64,000 nt of DNA from NCBI RefSeq assembly GCF_002994635.1, contig NZ_PVNL01000032.1:16092-80091 (forward strand), read 5' to 3'. A model generated the notes under the pieces. The model was given only the letters and a program-made list of their open reading frames with translations. It was not told where the DNA came from and did no database searches. Within the stretch, counting starts at the first letter, position 1. Each line of letters opens with the position of its first letter. The translations under genes and the position numbers were made by a program. This stretch comes from Enhygromyxa salina. GTDB taxonomy: Bacteria > Myxococcota_A > Polyangia > Nannocystales > Nannocystaceae. Shown here piece after piece: positions 19,526 to 30,130 of the stretch.

Positions 19526-20047
19526 CTAGCCCGTGAAGCTGCAGTTGAGCTCGACCGCGAGCGACTCGAACTCGAACTCGTCCTCACCATCATTGGCGCC
19601 GGGAGTGACCCGCATCAGCACGCTCAGGGTCACGCGCAGGCCGTCGGTGTCCTCGACGCCTCCGCTCGCGCACAGGCCCCAGTCGTCGCCGTTGTCGGCG
19701 ATGTGCCCGCGCAGCTCGAAGTCGAATTCATCGCCATCGAGGAGCTCCGTGAACTGGGTGTGATCAGCCGGGATCGCGAGTTCGATGTCGGCGTAGTGCT
19801 CGAGGTCGAGCTGCAGGCTGGCCGACACGACCTCGAAGGTCTGCGCGTCCGGGCCACCCATGTGGTCCATGTGCATGAATACCCGCACGTCGGTCCCGAC
19901 TTCGTCGTCGATCGTGATCTGGGGCATCCCCTCGATCTCGCTGACGACGCCAATGTGCGCAGCGCCGCCCTCGTCAGTCGTGGTCGAGTCGCCGCAGGCG
20001 GTCAGGGTTGTCAGGGCGCAAACCAAAGCGAAGCGGGGGGATCGCAT
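19526..20047 (-). CDS. Small acidic lipoprotein, unknown function
   Basis: The protein has 173 residues. The ATG at 20047 gives MRSPRFALVCALTTLTACG, a lipoprotein signal with the lipobox LTAC. The mature part is strongly acidic (GEDEFEFESLAVEL) and predicted beta-rich, with two Cys, reading as a single domain of about 150 residues. No family was recognised. Its stop codon lies seven bases before the start of the serine hydrolase on the same strand, so the two are likely one operon. An upstream in-frame start at 20122 would add a non-signal-like stretch, so I prefer 20047. Confidence 0.65.
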   Translation of the reverse strand: MRSPRFALVCALTTLTACGDSTTTDEGGAAHIGVVSEIEGMPQITIDDEVGTDVRVFMHMDHMGGPDAQTFEVVSASLQLDLEHYADIELAIPADHTQFTELLDGDEFDFELRGHIADNGDDWGLCASGGVEDTDGLRVTLSVLMRVTPGANDGEDEFEFESLAVELNCSFTG

Positions 20048-20167
20048 GGCCTGATCGTGCCATCCAATCCCCCCTTCGATCATCCGCGCTCGCGTGCGTG
20101 AACGCGGGTGCCAGCCATGCACGTCCGCTGCTTGCTCTCGGACGTGCGCGGCGAGGGCGTCAGCGCG

Positions 20168-21322
20168 CTAGTACAGCGCCTCGAAGATCCCGGCTGCGCC
20201 CATTCCGCCGCCGATGCACATGGTCACCATCCCGTAGCGACCCTTCCGCCGACGCAGCTCCGACAGCAAGGTCGCCGTCAGCTTCGCGCCCGTGCACCCG
20301 AGCGGATGCCCAAGCGCGATCGCCCCGCCGTTGACGTTGACCTTGGCCGGGTCGAGGTCGAGCTCGCGCAGGACCGCGAGCGACTGGGCGGCGAACGCCT
20401 CGTTGAGCTCGAACAGGTCGATGTCGTTCTTGCTCAGCCCGCACTGCTTCAACACCCTGGGGATCGCCTCGACCGGGCCGATGCCCATGAGCTCGGGCGC
20501 GACCCCGGCCACGGCGAACCCAACGAAGCGCGCCAGCGGCTTGGCGCCGATCTGCTTGGCCTTGTCGGCCGACATGACCACGGTCATCGCCACGCCGTCG
20601 CTGGTCTGCGAGGAGTTGCCGGCGGTGACGGTGCCCTTGACGTGAAACACTGGCCGCAAGCTGGCGAGCGCGGCCGGGCTGGTGTCGGCGCGCGGGCCCT
20701 CGTCGGTGTCGAAGGTGGTCCCTTCGATCGTGGTCACCGGGACGATCTCGTCCTTGAACCGACCCTCGGTGATCGCCGCGATCGCGCGCTGGTGGCTCTG
20801 CAGCGCGAACGCGTCCTGGTCGGCGCGGCTGATCCCAAATTTGCGCGCGACGTTCTCGGCGGTGACGCCCATCGAGACGTACACCTCGGGCCGCTCGGCG
20901 ACCATCTTGGGGCTCACGCGCGGCTTGTTGCCGCCCATCGGGACCATGGACATCGACTCGATCCCACCGCCGACGCCCGCGTCGAGCGCCCCGACCATGA
21001 TCCGCTCGGCGATCATGGCGATCGTCTGCAGCCCCGAGCTGCAGAACCGGTTGACGGTGAGCGCCGCGGTCTGATCGGGGCACCCGGCCCCGATCCCGAT
21101 CATGCGGCCGACGTTGAGGCCCTGCTCGGCCTCGGGCATCGCACAGCCAATCGCGATGTCCTCGATCATGCTGGGCTCGAGCCCGTTGACGCTGGCCATG
21201 GTGGCGCGCAGGACGTCGGCGCCGATGTCGTCGGGCCGAGTGTTGCGCAGGCTCCCGCGCCCGGACTTGCCGACCGCAGAGCGCTTGCTGGCGACGATGA
21301 CTGCTTCTCGGATTTGTGCCAT
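20168..21322 (-). CDS. fadA: Acetyl-CoA C-acyltransferase (thiolase)
   Basis: The 384-residue protein carries the three thiolase signatures: the nucleophilic Cys94 in [10 protein letters not shown], the catalytic His in [12 protein letters not shown], and the second Cys near the C-terminus in [12 protein letters not shown]. The N-terminus is [19 protein letters not shown], and the glycine-rich end [14 protein letters not shown] fits the family. It cleaves 3-ketoacyl-CoA to acetyl-CoA and a shortened acyl-CoA in fatty-acid beta-oxidation. It lies 31 bases downstream of the FadN-type multifunctional gene, consistent with a fadNA operon. The length is normal. Confidence 0.95.
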   Translation of the reverse strand: MAQIREAVIVASKRSAVGKSGRGSLRNTRPDDIGADVLRATMASVNGLEPSMIEDIAIGCAMPEAEQGLNVGRMIGIGAGCPDQTAALTVNRFCSSGLQTIAMIAERIMVGALDAGVGGGIESMSMVPMGGNKPRVSPKMVAERPEVYVSMGVTAENVARKFGISRADQDAFALQSHQRAIAAITEGRFKDEIVPVTTIEGTTFDTDEGPRADTSPAALASLRPVFHVKGTVTAGNSSQTSDGVAMTVVMSADKAKQIGAKPLARFVGFAVAGVAPELMGIGPVEAIPRVLKQCGLSKNDIDLFELNEAFAAQSLAVLRELDLDPAKVNVNGGAIALGHPLGCTGAKLTATLLSELRRRKGRYGMVTMCIGGGMGAAGIFEALY

Positions 21323-21353
21323 TTGCTTGGTTCCTTTCAGGTCAGTCTCGCGC

Positions 21354-23768
21354 TCAGTTACGCAGCGGCTTGCGCTTGTCGAGCATGTACTGGATGCGCT
21401 CGAGGGTCTTTTGGGTGCCGCACAGCGACAGGAACGCCTCGCGCTCGAGATCCAGCAGTTGCTGGGCGGTGACGGTGCCTGCGGTGGGCTTCATGCCGCC
21501 GGACAGCACGTGGATCATCTTGCTGCCGATCAGTTGATCGTGCTCCGAGGCGAACCCGCCCCAGCCGAACTCGTGGATGCCCAGCATGAGGTTGGCGCCA
21601 CCCGGCGCGCCCATGACGTGGATCGGCTCGTTGCGATCGGGGGGCACGTAATTGCCAGCGGCGAGCGCCAGCGCGGCCTGCTTGGCGTCGGCGACGACGC
21701 GCATCTTGTGGAACGTGATCCCGTCGCTCGGGCGCAGCCAGCCGGTCCCGCGGGCTTCGAACGCGGACATCGAGACGTTGCCAGTCGCCGCGGCCTCGAA
21801 CCCGCGCCGGACCCAGTCGAACACCTCGCCGGGTTTGAGCTGGTCGGCGTGCGCCGAGGCCCGACGGGCAATCTCTTTCATGCCGCCGCCAGCCGGGAGC
21901 ACCCCGACCGCGATCTCGACCAGCCCCATGAACAGGTCGGCGCTCGCCTGGATGTGATCCGCGTGGAGCGAGACCTCGCAGCCGCCGCCGAGGGTCTGAC
22001 CATAGGGCGCGACCACGACCGGCAGCGCCCCGTGCCGCAGGTTCATGAGCGTCTGCTGCAAGGTGTTGACGGCCAGATCGAGCTCGTCCCACTTCTTTTG
22101 CATCGCGGCCATGCCGATCTGCAGCAGGTTGGCCCCGCGACAGAAGTGGTCGTCTTGCGAGCCGATCACCAGCCCGACGAACCCACGCTCGCTCAGCAGC
22201 TCGGGCGCCTCGGCCATGAGCTTGACGACGCCCTCGTCGAGCACGTTGGCCTTGCTGCGGAACTCGAGCAGCGCGATCCCGTCGCCGATGTCGATCAGCG
22301 CGGCCGAGCTGTTGCTGTGGATCTCGCCGTCGGGCTTGTGCGCGTCGAGGATCAGCATCCCGGCAGGGGTCGGCACGTCGACGTAGGCCGCGCCGTCAAA
22401 CACCTGCTGGTTGCCGGGCCGGCCCTTGTACCAGGTCGCGTCGTCACCCTGCGCGAGCAGCTTGGTGATCTCGGGCGCCGGCTCGATGCCCATCTCGCGC
22501 ATCTGCGCGGCGCACCACGCCGGCCCCGCGGCGTCCATGAGCTCGAACGGGCCCATGCCCCAGCCGTAGCCCCACTTCATGGCGTCGTCGATCTGCTTGG
22601 GCGTGTCGCAGATCTTGCCCGTCAGCGTGGCCGAGTAGTTGAACAGCGGCAGGTAGACCTTGCGATAGAACTCGCCGGCCCGACCCTCGAGGCGCATGGC
22701 CTTGTGGACCATGGCGCTGGCCGAGCCGCGCACACCCTTGAGCTCGGGGAACTCCGGCTCGATCCGCGGACGGTACTCGCGGGTCTGCAGGTCGAACGAC
22801 AGGATCACCCGGTTGCCCTGCTCGTCCTTGGACTTCTTGTAGAAGCCCTGACCGGACTTGTCGCCCAACCAATTGTTGTCGAGCAAGGTTTGCAGCGCCG
22901 GGCTGATCTGCATCTTGTCGTAGAGCGGATCGTAGTTGTCGGCGGCCGGCTCCCCGCTCAGCGCGTCACGCAGGTTGCGGATCACGTGGCCGGCGACGTC
23001 GAGCCCGACCATGTCGCCCAGCCGGTAGCTGCCGGTCTTGGGCCGGCCGATCGGCTTGCTGTTGAGCGCGTCGACCTCCTCGATCGTGTACTTGCCCTCC
23101 GCGGTGGCCGCGAAGGTCAGCAGCATCTCGCCGATGCCGATCCGGTTGCCGATGAAGTTGGGCGTGTCGCGGCACAGCACGACGCCCTTGCCCAGCACGC
23201 GGTCCGAGAACCGGGCGACGTCGTCGACGTAGCGCTGCGCGGTGTACTTGGACGGGATCACCTCGAGCAGGTGCATCCAGCGGGGCGGGTTGAAGAAGTG
23301 CAGGCCCAGCAGCCGCTCGCGGGCCCCCTCGGGCAGCGCCTCCGCGATGTCACCGATCGGGATCCCCGACGTGTTGGTGGCCAGGATCGTGTGATCCTGG
23401 GCTGCGGCCGCGACCTGCTTGAACACGCTCTGCTTGATGTCCAGGCGCTCCACGATCGCTTCGATCACGATGTCGCTCTGGCCCACGGCCTTGGCGAGAT
23501 CGTCCTCGAAGTTCCCGGGGGTGATCCGGGCCACGAAGTCCTTGTGCATGAGCGCAGGCGGCTTGGCCTTGGGCAGAGCCTTGAGCGCCCCGAGAGCGAG
23601 CTTGTTACGGGCGGCCTTGGGGGCGTCGGCGTCGACCCCCCTTGGAACGATGTCGAGCAGGTAGGTGCGGATGCCGGCGTTCGCCAGGTGAGCAGCGATC
23701 CCTGCCCCCATCGTCCCGGCACCCAGCACTGTCGCCACGAGCTGGTGAGGAGGTCGATTGAGCGTCAC
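21354..23768 (-). CDS. fadN: 3-hydroxyacyl-CoA dehydrogenase / enoyl-CoA hydratase (FadN-like)
   Basis: The 804-residue protein starts with a dehydrogenase NAD-binding domain ([19 protein letters not shown], residues 14-32) followed by the C-terminal dehydrogenase domains and, in the last third, an enoyl-CoA hydratase / isomerase (crotonase) domain ([19 protein letters not shown] and later [12 protein letters not shown]). This order, dehydrogenase first and hydratase last, is that of Bacillus FadN (about 790 residues) and the reverse of Escherichia coli FadB. It catalyses hydration and NAD-dependent oxidation of enoyl-CoA. It is upstream of the thiolase gene in the same unit. The intergenic region towards the lytic transglycosylase gene is divergent. 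Confidence 0.93.
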   Translation of the reverse strand: MTLNRPPHQLVATVLGAGTMGAGIAAHLANAGIRTYLLDIVPRGVDADAPKAARNKLALGALKALPKAKPPALMHKDFVARITPGNFEDDLAKAVGQSDIVIEAIVERLDIKQSVFKQVAAAAQDHTILATNTSGIPIGDIAEALPEGARERLLGLHFFNPPRWMHLLEVIPSKYTAQRYVDDVARFSDRVLGKGVVLCRDTPNFIGNRIGIGEMLLTFAATAEGKYTIEEVDALNSKPIGRPKTGSYRLGDMVGLDVAGHVIRNLRDALSGEPAADNYDPLYDKMQISPALQTLLDNNWLGDKSGQGFYKKSKDEQGNRVILSFDLQTREYRPRIEPEFPELKGVRGSASAMVHKAMRLEGRAGEFYRKVYLPLFNYSATLTGKICDTPKQIDDAMKWGYGWGMGPFELMDAAGPAWCAAQMREMGIEPAPEITKLLAQGDDATWYKGRPGNQQVFDGAAYVDVPTPAGMLILDAHKPDGEIHSNSSAALIDIGDGIALLEFRSKANVLDEGVVKLMAEAPELLSERGFVGLVIGSQDDHFCRGANLLQIGMAAMQKKWDELDLAVNTLQQTLMNLRHGALPVVVAPYGQTLGGGCEVSLHADHIQASADLFMGLVEIAVGVLPAGGGMKEIARRASAHADQLKPGEVFDWVRRGFEAAATGNVSMSAFEARGTGWLRPSDGITFHKMRVVADAKQAALALAAGNYVPPDRNEPIHVMGAPGGANLMLGIHEFGWGGFASEHDQLIGSKMIHVLSGGMKPTAGTVTAQQLLDLEREAFLSLCGTQKTLERIQYMLDKRKPLRN

Positions 23769-24097
23769 GCCGCGGACGATAATCGCCGCCGCGAAGCTTG
23801 GCTACAGAGCCGGGCCAGAATTTACCGCGGCGCCGACAGCTCCGGCGACCGTCCGAACCAAAATGCCGTGCATGCTCAGCGTTTGCAGGTGGCGGCACGG
23901 GACCCCGCTGTGCGAGTAATGCGCATGTCAGGTCGGACCCGGGGCTCGAATGGACGCAGACCGTGACGCGTAGCCGCAATGGCCCATCGCGCACCCGTCG
24001 TGCGCAACCGAGCGCACGCCTGCCACCGGCGGCGTCGGACCCCGAACTTGGCAGCTAAATGGCCACGCCCGAGTGAGTTGCTACGATTGGACCACCC
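23769..24097. other. Divergent intergenic region
   Basis: About 330 bases separate the fadN start from the lytic transglycosylase start; the genes diverge, so promoters of both should lie here. No gene is convincing. A FadR-type or other operator was not recognised. Confidence 0.4.
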
Positions 24098-26806
24098 TTG
24101 GACTCGCGCACGACCATACGTCGGACCTACGCCACGCTCAGCGCTGGACTGGCAGCCCTGACGATCGGGTTGGCGTTCGGGAGCGCCGAGGGCTGCGTGA
24201 CCTCCAAGGTCGTGGACGCGGCTCCGCTCAACTCCGAGGAAGACGTCGAGGCCGATGTCGACGTCGAGGTCGCAAGCGTCGCGCAGACCACCGCGCCGTC
24301 CGAGCCCGAGCGGCCGCCCCCGTGGGCGCCGCCCGAGCAGCCCTTGCTTCCCGGGGTCGATGGGGCCGCGCAGCTGCTCGCGCGCGGGCAGGCTCAGGCC
24401 GCGCTCGATCAGCTCGCTTCGGTCGGCAAGCTCGACACGCTCCCTGGTGAGGCGGCGCTCGAGCCCGAGTCGCGCGAGTGGTTCTTGGCCGGGGCGATCG
24501 CCGGCCGTGCGTACATGCAGACCCAGCAGTGGGAGCTGGCCGTGCTCTCGCTCGAGCCGCTCGCGGCCAGCAAGCAGTTCGGCGAGCTGCTGCCCCGCGA
24601 CATCGTTGGCTACGAGCTCGCCCGGGCCCGGACCGCGTGGGCGACCAAGGGTGACCTCAACCCCGCGGCCGCCGACATCCAGCTGCGCAAGGCCGTCAGC
24701 GAGCTCGGCAAGCTCAAGGCGTTCAAGCCCGACCGCATGCAAGCGGCGATGCGCGTGGCTCAGGGCGAGGCGATGATCGCGATCGCCGGGGACACGCCGC
24801 GCGCGACCAAGACCGCGGCCAAGCAGGCCGACAAGGCGCTCGAGCGGCTGATCACCAGCTTCCCCAACCACGCCGATGTCGGCGACTGGATGCTGCAGCG
24901 GGCCCTGGCCAAGCAGCGCGCGGGTCTGGTCAAGGAGTCGGCCGCGGCCCTGCGGCGGGTCGCCATCGATCGCGCGGGCGAGCCCGAGGCGACCCGTGCT
25001 TGGTCCGAGCTCGAGCGTCTCGCCGCCGAACATGACAAGATCACCGCGGCGCCGCTCACCACCGAAGAGCAGCTGGCCGCCGGCCAGGCCGCCCGGGTGC
25101 TCCGGCGGATCGAGCGATCCCAGCAGCTGCTCGAGGCCGTCTGGAACGACCCCGAGCAACCCAAGCACCGCCACCGCGAGGCCGGCCACTCACTCGGCTG
25201 GACCTACTACAAGGCCCGCGAGTTCAGCCGCTGCGCCGACGTGCTCACCGAGCTCTACGCAGACGTCCCCAGCCTGACCACGCGCAACGATCTGGCGCGC
25301 TGCCTCGAGCGAGCGGGGCGCTACGACGAACTGATCGCGCTGTGGGTCGGCGTGTACGACGGCAACAAGGGCGCGCTTGGGTCGACGGCGCTGTGGAACG
25401 CGATCGATCTGGCCGTCAACGCCGGTAAGTACGCCAAGGCCAACGAGCTGCTCACAGAGTTCGAGACCCGGTTCAAGGGCCACGGCAGCGAGCGCCGGTG
25501 GTTGCACGCGTGGCTGCCGATGCGGCTTGGCGACGACGCCCAGGCGATCCAGGCGTTCACCGAGATGCTCGACACCGGCCGCACGGGCGGGCAAGAGCGG
25601 ACCATCACCTACTTCTTGGGCAAGCTCGAGCTGCGCAGCGACAACAAAGATCTGCGCGCGCAAGGGGTCGCGCGGCTGCGGGGGCTGGTCGAGGTCGCGT
25701 ACGAGCGGCTGCAGGCCAATGGGGTGATTGGCGGTCACCCGCTCTACTACGGCTTGATGGCCCGGCAGCGGCTGATCGACGCTGGCGAAGATCCAGGCCC
25801 GCCGCCGCAGGTCAGCCCGCTCGACTGGGAGCAGGACGCCGCGCCACACTGGTTCGGCCGCGCCGACACCCTGGCTCTGCTCACGCAGATGGCGGCCGAT
25901 CACGGTGAGTCGTACAGCTCATTGATCCGCGCGGAGCAGCTGTTCGCGGCCGGCTGGGCTGAAGAGGCCAGCCGCGAGGTCCGCGTGGCCGCCGACGAAT
26001 TCATCAATGCCCAGAGCGTCTACTCGGGCTCCGACATGCCGGGGACCCGGACCGAGGCGCTCGTCGCTGGGCTCGCGTGGGCGCCCGAGTGGCGCCACCC
26101 TGTCGCCAGTCCAAGCAAGGCCGCGCGCAAGGCCCTGCGCGACGCTGACTACCGCGAGCGGCTGGCCCAGGACTTCACGCGGCTGACCTGGGCGATGCAG
26201 GAGCCCTATCGGTTCGGCAAGCTGGCCAACTACGACGAGAACCCCTACTGCGCGCGCTGGCACCTGCGGGCCTACCGGGAGCCGATCGAGCGCAACGCGT
26301 GGGACCGCGAGATCGACCCGCATCATTTATGGGCCTTGATGTACACGGAGTCGCGCTTTCGTCGGCACGTGGTCTCGTACGTGGGTGCGCGGGGTGCCCT
26401 GCAGATCATGCCGTGGACGGGGCGGCAGCTGGTTCAGGATCTCGGCGAGCTCGAGGTGGGGGCGCGCTTCGATCCCGACATCTTGTTCTCGATCGAGGAC
26501 AACAGTCGGCTGGCCACCTACTACATCAGCGAGCTGCTGAAGAAATTCCACGGCCAGGCCGCGATGGCGTACGCCAGCTACAACGGCGGGCCCAGCAACG
26601 TCGCGCGCTGGCTGGCGGCCAAGAGCCAGGCGCCGCGCGGGGTCGAGCTCGACGAGTTCCTCGAGGAGATCCCGTTTCAAGAGTCGTCCCGGTATGCGCG
26701 GCGGGTGATGGAGGTGCATGCCGCGTATCGGCTGATGTACGCAGGGGAGCTGCCGAGCTGGACCAACCTGGTAGATCCCGAGTTCGAGCTGAACATCGAC
26801 TACTGA
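24098..26806 (+). CDS. TPR-rich lytic transglycosylase lipoprotein (SLT domain)
   Basis: The 902-residue protein starts at TTG 24098; a hydrophobic segment ending SAEGC (Cys33) suggests a lipoprotein. The long middle is made of helical repeats like the superhelical domain of soluble lytic transglycosylase Slt70 (for example SLGWTYYKAREFSRCADVL). The C-terminal SLT domain has the catalytic Glu in MYTESRFRRH (about residue 750), then GARGALQIMP and YNGGPSNVARW, all family signatures. It cleaves the MurNAc-GlcNAc bond of peptidoglycan with 1,6-anhydro ring formation, in cell-wall turnover or secretion-system insertion. It is about 1.4 times the length of E. coli Slt, owing to a longer N-terminal linker and repeat region. 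Confidence 0.9.
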   Translation: MDSRTTIRRTYATLSAGLAALTIGLAFGSAEGCVTSKVVDAAPLNSEEDVEADVDVEVASVAQTTAPSEPERPPPWAPPEQPLLPGVDGAAQLLARGQAQAALDQLASVGKLDTLPGEAALEPESREWFLAGAIAGRAYMQTQQWELAVLSLEPLAASKQFGELLPRDIVGYELARARTAWATKGDLNPAAADIQLRKAVSELGKLKAFKPDRMQAAMRVAQGEAMIAIAGDTPRATKTAAKQADKALERLITSFPNHADVGDWMLQRALAKQRAGLVKESAAALRRVAIDRAGEPEATRAWSELERLAAEHDKITAAPLTTEEQLAAGQAARVLRRIERSQQLLEAVWNDPEQPKHRHREAGHSLGWTYYKAREFSRCADVLTELYADVPSLTTRNDLARCLERAGRYDELIALWVGVYDGNKGALGSTALWNAIDLAVNAGKYAKANELLTEFETRFKGHGSERRWLHAWLPMRLGDDAQAIQAFTEMLDTGRTGGQERTITYFLGKLELRSDNKDLRAQGVARLRGLVEVAYERLQANGVIGGHPLYYGLMARQRLIDAGEDPGPPPQVSPLDWEQDAAPHWFGRADTLALLTQMAADHGESYSSLIRAEQLFAAGWAEEASREVRVAADEFINAQSVYSGSDMPGTRTEALVAGLAWAPEWRHPVASPSKAARKALRDADYRERLAQDFTRLTWAMQEPYRFGKLANYDENPYCARWHLRAYREPIERNAWDREIDPHHLWALMYTESRFRRHVVSYVGARGALQIMPWTGRQLVQDLGELEVGARFDPDILFSIEDNSRLATYYISELLKKFHGQAAMAYASYNGGPSNVARWLAAKSQAPRGVELDEFLEEIPFQESSRYARRVMEVHAAYRLMYAGELPSWTNLVDPEFELNIDY

Positions 26807-26863
26807 CGAGACACACCTTCGTGCGCCTCGTCAGTGCGAGCTGTCAGCTGGAAGCGCCAGCGT

Positions 26864-28000
26864 CTATAGGCAGACTTCGTTCGGGATGTCGCAGCTGTTG
26901 ACGCAGTCCATGTTGACCAGGCACGGCGAGCCGGCCTCGCCCGTCTGGCAGGCGTTGGTCAGGTCCGAGCAATACGGGGCTTCGGGGCTGCAGTCACCGT
27001 TGAACTCGCACGCGTCGCCTTCGCTGCCGTCATAGCAGGTGTCGAGCACACAATTGGGCGCGTTGACAGAGCAGTCGCCATTGCCGGTGCAGAAGTCACC
27101 TTCGTTGCCCTCGGAGCAGATCTCATTCACGCAATACGGGGCGTCGGCGCACTCGGCATTGAAGTCGCACGGGTCACCCGCGCTGCCGTCGTGGCAGGTG
27201 CCGGCGGCGCAGAACGGCGCGTCCTGGGAGCACTGCGCGTTGAATTCGCACGGGTCGTCCTCGCTGCCGTCGTAGCAGGCACCGAGCACGCACGAGGGCG
27301 CCAGCTCACCGCAGTCTGAGTTGAATTCACATGGATCGGTCTCGCTGCCGTTCCAGCAGGTCATTGCGAAGCAGCTGGGCGCCTCGATCGGACACTCGTC
27401 GTCCATGGTGCATGCACCACCTTCGCCGGGCGACAGACAGCCGAGCGTGCCGATGCTGTCGCAGGTCTCGCTGCAGGCCAGGTTGCCACCAATGAAGTCG
27501 CCGAGGTTCTCACACACCTCGCCCGCGAAGTCGTCGCCATCGCACAGCTCGTCGCCCTGGGCCATGCCGTCGCCGCAGACCGCCGTCATCTGACAGGCCG
27601 AGTCGTCGTACGAGCAGTCGTCGCCGCAGCTCAGCTCGCCGCCGAACCAGCCGAGGTCTTCGCAGGTCTGATCACCGAGCGCGGCCCCGTCACACTCTTC
27701 GCCGTCATCGATGACACCGTCGCCGCACACCGGGCCGGGATCGCCGTCACCATCACCGGGATCGCCGTCGCCGTCGCCGGTCTCCAGATCACCGTCACCG
27801 TCGCCGGGATCGCCGTCGCCGTCGCCGGTCTCGGTTTCGCCGTCTTCCGCTGGAATCTCGGACTTGCAAGCGAACAACCCGAGGGCCACGAGCATGGGCA
27901 AGGTTCGGCGCAAGGCCGCGCTTCGAAGAAAAGATGAAGTGGTCACGGCTCGGATCGTAGTGCATGGCCGGTTGAGAATCGAAGCGGTTTCGATGCGCAT
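26864..28000 (-). CDS. Cys-rich repeat lipoprotein with DGDGD linker
   Basis: The protein has 378 residues. The ATG at 28000 gives a long signal region with lipobox GLFAC near residue 46, and an alternative Met just before the hydrophobic stretch is possible. After a linker of ETGDGDGDPG units comes a DUF4215-like segment (CGDGVIDDGEECDG, CGDGMAQGDELCDG) and then eight copies of a 30-35 residue Cys repeat with the pattern GDPCxFNxDC...APxCxxxxC, ending in a short tail. It is a disulphide-rich surface protein of the kind common in myxobacteria. The role is unknown. The gene is convergent with the lytic transglycosylase gene. Confidence 0.85.
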   Translation of the reverse strand: MRIETASILNRPCTTIRAVTTSSFLRSAALRRTLPMLVALGLFACKSEIPAEDGETETGDGDGDPGDGDGDLETGDGDGDPGDGDGDPGPVCGDGVIDDGEECDGAALGDQTCEDLGWFGGELSCGDDCSYDDSACQMTAVCGDGMAQGDELCDGDDFAGEVCENLGDFIGGNLACSETCDSIGTLGCLSPGEGGACTMDDECPIEAPSCFAMTCWNGSETDPCEFNSDCGELAPSCVLGACYDGSEDDPCEFNAQCSQDAPFCAAGTCHDGSAGDPCDFNAECADAPYCVNEICSEGNEGDFCTGNGDCSVNAPNCVLDTCYDGSEGDACEFNGDCSPEAPYCSDLTNACQTGEAGSPCLVNMDCVNSCDIPNEVCL

Positions 28001-28240
28001 GAAGACCCCTCTAGTGGTGAGGTAGCAGTCTCTACAGGTGACTGCGGCCGTGGACGTGTAGACCATGCAATTTAGCTTTCGCGTCCTGCAGTTCGCCCGC
28101 AGCGGGGACGCCATCTTCGAGCCGGGCCGCGACCCAGCCTCGGCGACCGTGGTCGAGCGCGCGGCGGCTGCTCACTCGCCAGTTTTGTGGGGCTGGACCG
28201 CTGTGGGTCTCGTGTCGCGGCCAATCGCGTGGTGACGATC
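28001..28240. other. Intergenic region with a short dispersed repeat
   Basis: About 240 bases upstream of the Cys-rich lipoprotein gene, with its promoter presumably included. Positions 28209-28246 hold a sequence almost identical to 44239-44278 next to the end of the UvrD-like gene, apart from a two-base indel. No gene is supported in this stretch. Confidence 0.5.
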
Positions 28241-28245
28241 ACCCG

Positions 28246-28420
28246 GTGTGGGGCTCAGGGCCCGAGCCGAGCACGCTCGGGGCCCCGGCCGACGCGGCAG
28301 GTGCGATCATGCTGGGCGTCGTGAACCTCAGCGGGCGGCTCGCGGGCTTCTCTTCGCGGGGCCCCACCGCCGACGGCCGCATCGAGCCAGATGTGCTCGC
28401 GCCTGGCCACGATGTAACGA
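28246..28420 (+). pseudogene. Subtilisin-family (S8) protease fragment
   Basis: An in-frame run of about 55 codons reads from TLGAPADAAGAIMLGVVN through LAGFSSRGPTADGRIEPDVL APG-type sequence. This is the conserved S8 stretch between the oxyanion-hole Asn region and the catalytic Ser segment (SSRGPT...GRIxPDVLAPG). Neither the catalytic Asp and His nor the Ser (GTSxA) motif is present, and the frame afterwards diverges into unrelated sequence. It is thus a relic of a larger protease gene. No start codon of the original gene is visible upstream, which also carries the dispersed repeat. Confidence 0.7.
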
Positions 28421-28672
28421 TGGTCGGAGCAGGAGCAATCGCGCAGATGACAACTGCGACGACATGCTTGGCGCCGACGAGCTCGAGGTGGACCACGATG
28501 GCACCCGGACTCGGTCGAAATGATGTAGCTCAGTCATTCATCTTGATGAGGCCAGCGAGCCCGGACCTCGGCTCTGCCGGCTAACTATATGATTTGACAG
28601 TCTTTTGGATCGTGGACCCAAACCTGCGTATGGAGCTCGACAACGGGCGACACAAGAGCCCCTTGCAACACC

Positions 28673-29110
28673 ATGATTCAAAGCCAACCCATCTGCGACT
28701 CCCTGATTGTGTCTCCAGCAAGCCAACGCCCGGGCGTTCGCCGCCGACTTGGCGTGCGCGGACCCGTGGCGCTGTCGCTGCTTGGTCTGGCGCTCGTGTC
28801 CGCGTGTGCCTCGTTCCCAGAGCCGACCGCCGATGTGGCCAGCGCGTTGGCTTCGGTCCGCGGTGCGGAGGAGCTCGGCGCCGCCGATGTGCCTCAAGCC
28901 GCGCTGAAGCTTCAGCTCGCCCACGAGGCGATCGAGCGCGCGCAAGCGCTGATGGCCGAAGGCGAGCACGAGAAGGCCCACTACAAGGCGCGACGCGCTA
29001 GCGAGGACGCAGATCTGGCGATCGCGCTGGTCCGCGAAGACGCAGCGCGAACCGCAGCCCAGGCCGCCAAATCGCGTGTCGACGCAACTGAAGCCGAGGT
29101 GACCCCATGA
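28673..29110 (+). CDS. DUF4398-like lipoprotein
   Basis: The protein has 145 residues. A hydrophobic segment ends with LVSACAS (lipobox). The mature part (about residues 45-145) is helical and Ala-rich, with ASVRGAEELGAADVPQAA and a helix containing YKARRASEDADLAIAL; this pattern resembles the DUF4398 domain often found before OmpA-type genes. Start codons upstream of the hydrophobic segment are ambiguous: the ATG at 28673 leaves a long N-terminus. The stop codon overlaps the start of the following OmpA gene by four bases (ATGA), so translation is coupled. Probably an envelope-localised partner of the OmpA protein. Confidence 0.7.
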   Translation: MIQSQPICDSLIVSPASQRPGVRRRLGVRGPVALSLLGLALVSACASFPEPTADVASALASVRGAEELGAADVPQAALKLQLAHEAIERAQALMAEGEHEKAHYKARRASEDADLAIALVREDAARTAAQAAKSRVDATEAEVTP

Positions 29111-30024
29111 ACACGCCGAGCCCATTCACCCACCTCACCCTCCTGTCTGGATCCGTCGTGCTGCTGCTGGCGTGCGCACATACGCCGCCGAGCGAGCTCG
29201 TCGACGCGCGCGACGTCTATGATCGCGCAGCCGAAGGCCCGTCGAAGAAGTACACGCCCGCCGAGCTGCACGTCGCCCAGGTCGCCATGGAGCTAGCGGA
29301 GCGCTCATTCAAAGACCGAGAAGATCCGATGCTGGTCCGCGACCAGGCTTATATCGCCATGCGCAAGGCCGAGCGCGCGGAGTCGGGGGCTCGGACGATC
29401 ATGTACGACCAGAGCATCGAGACCTCGCAGTGGCGCGAAGAGGAGCTCGAGGACGCGGACGCAGTCAAGACCAAGTCCGAGCTCACGGATGCCAACAGCG
29501 CGTTGGATGCTGCCAATCACGCGTTGGACGACGAGAAGACCGCGGGCGTGGCGAAGAACAAAGCGCTCGCGGCGGAGAAACAACTGCGGCTCGAGGCCGA
29601 GGCTCGCGCCGCAAAGGCGAGGGACGACCTGGCCCGAGTCGCGTCCGTCAAGCAGGACGCGCGCGGGACCGTGATCACCTTGAGCGGCAGCGTCTTGTTC
29701 TCGAGCAACCGCTACGAGCTGCTGCCTGGCGCGCAGGCCAAGCTCAGCCAGGTCGCCAACGCGCTGCTCGCTGGTGACCCTGCGGCCACCTTCGTCGTCG
29801 AGGGCCACACCGACTCCCAAGGCAAGCCCGCGACCAATCAGACCCTGTCCGTCAACCGGGCCAACGCGGTGCGCGACTACTTGGTCCAGCACGACATCGC
29901 CGCCGACCGGATCACGGCGCAGGGCTACGGCGAGACCCGCACGGTCTCAGACAACGGCAGCGCCGAAGGTCGGGCCAACAATCGTCGCGTCGAGATCGTC
30001 GTGTCGAGCCCAGCGAACGGCTAG
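29107..30024 (+). CDS. OmpA-family lipoprotein with N-terminal DUF4398-like helices
   Basis: The 305-residue protein has a lipoprotein signal ending LLLACAHT. Residues 25-120 form helical DUF4398-like sequence (SSEL..ARDVYDRAAEGPSKKYTP), then a charged coiled-coil rich in Glu, Lys and Ala (residues 120-180), then an OmpA C-terminal domain with VVEGHTDSQGKPATNQTLS and NRANAVRDYLV, which carries the conserved Asp and Arg that bind diaminopimelate of peptidoglycan. It anchors the envelope to the cell wall. It is translated coupled to the DUF4398 lipoprotein upstream. A GC-rich hairpin about 110 bases downstream may terminate the transcript. Confidence 0.88.
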   Translation: MNTPSPFTHLTLLSGSVVLLLACAHTPPSELVDARDVYDRAAEGPSKKYTPAELHVAQVAMELAERSFKDREDPMLVRDQAYIAMRKAERAESGARTIMYDQSIETSQWREEELEDADAVKTKSELTDANSALDAANHALDDEKTAGVAKNKALAAEKQLRLEAEARAAKARDDLARVASVKQDARGTVITLSGSVLFSSNRYELLPGAQAKLSQVANALLAGDPAATFVVEGHTDSQGKPATNQTLSVNRANAVRDYLVQHDIAADRITAQGYGETRTVSDNGSAEGRANNRRVEIVVSSPANG

Positions 30025-30066
30025 CTCGACAATGACCCCCACATGGACCTCGGACTTCGCCGACTG

Positions 30067-30092
30067 CAGCCGCTGGCGCGTCTGGTCGCTTC
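30067..30092 (+). repeat. Short direct repeat, left copy
   Basis: The 26-base sequence starting CAGCCGCTGG and ending TGGTCGCTTC recurs, with two mismatches, at 32437-32462 on the other side of the kinase gene. The two copies flank 2.3 kb in the same orientation. Confidence 0.55.
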
Positions 30093-30130
30093 GCTCCTCG
30101 GGGTCTATTGTTGGCAGGGGGGTAGGTGTG

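Noticed and set aside
28246..28584. The 112-codon frame as a complete gene
   Set aside because: Only the first 55 codons match subtilase; the rest does not, and no start or catalytic Ser is present, so a fragment was annotated instead.
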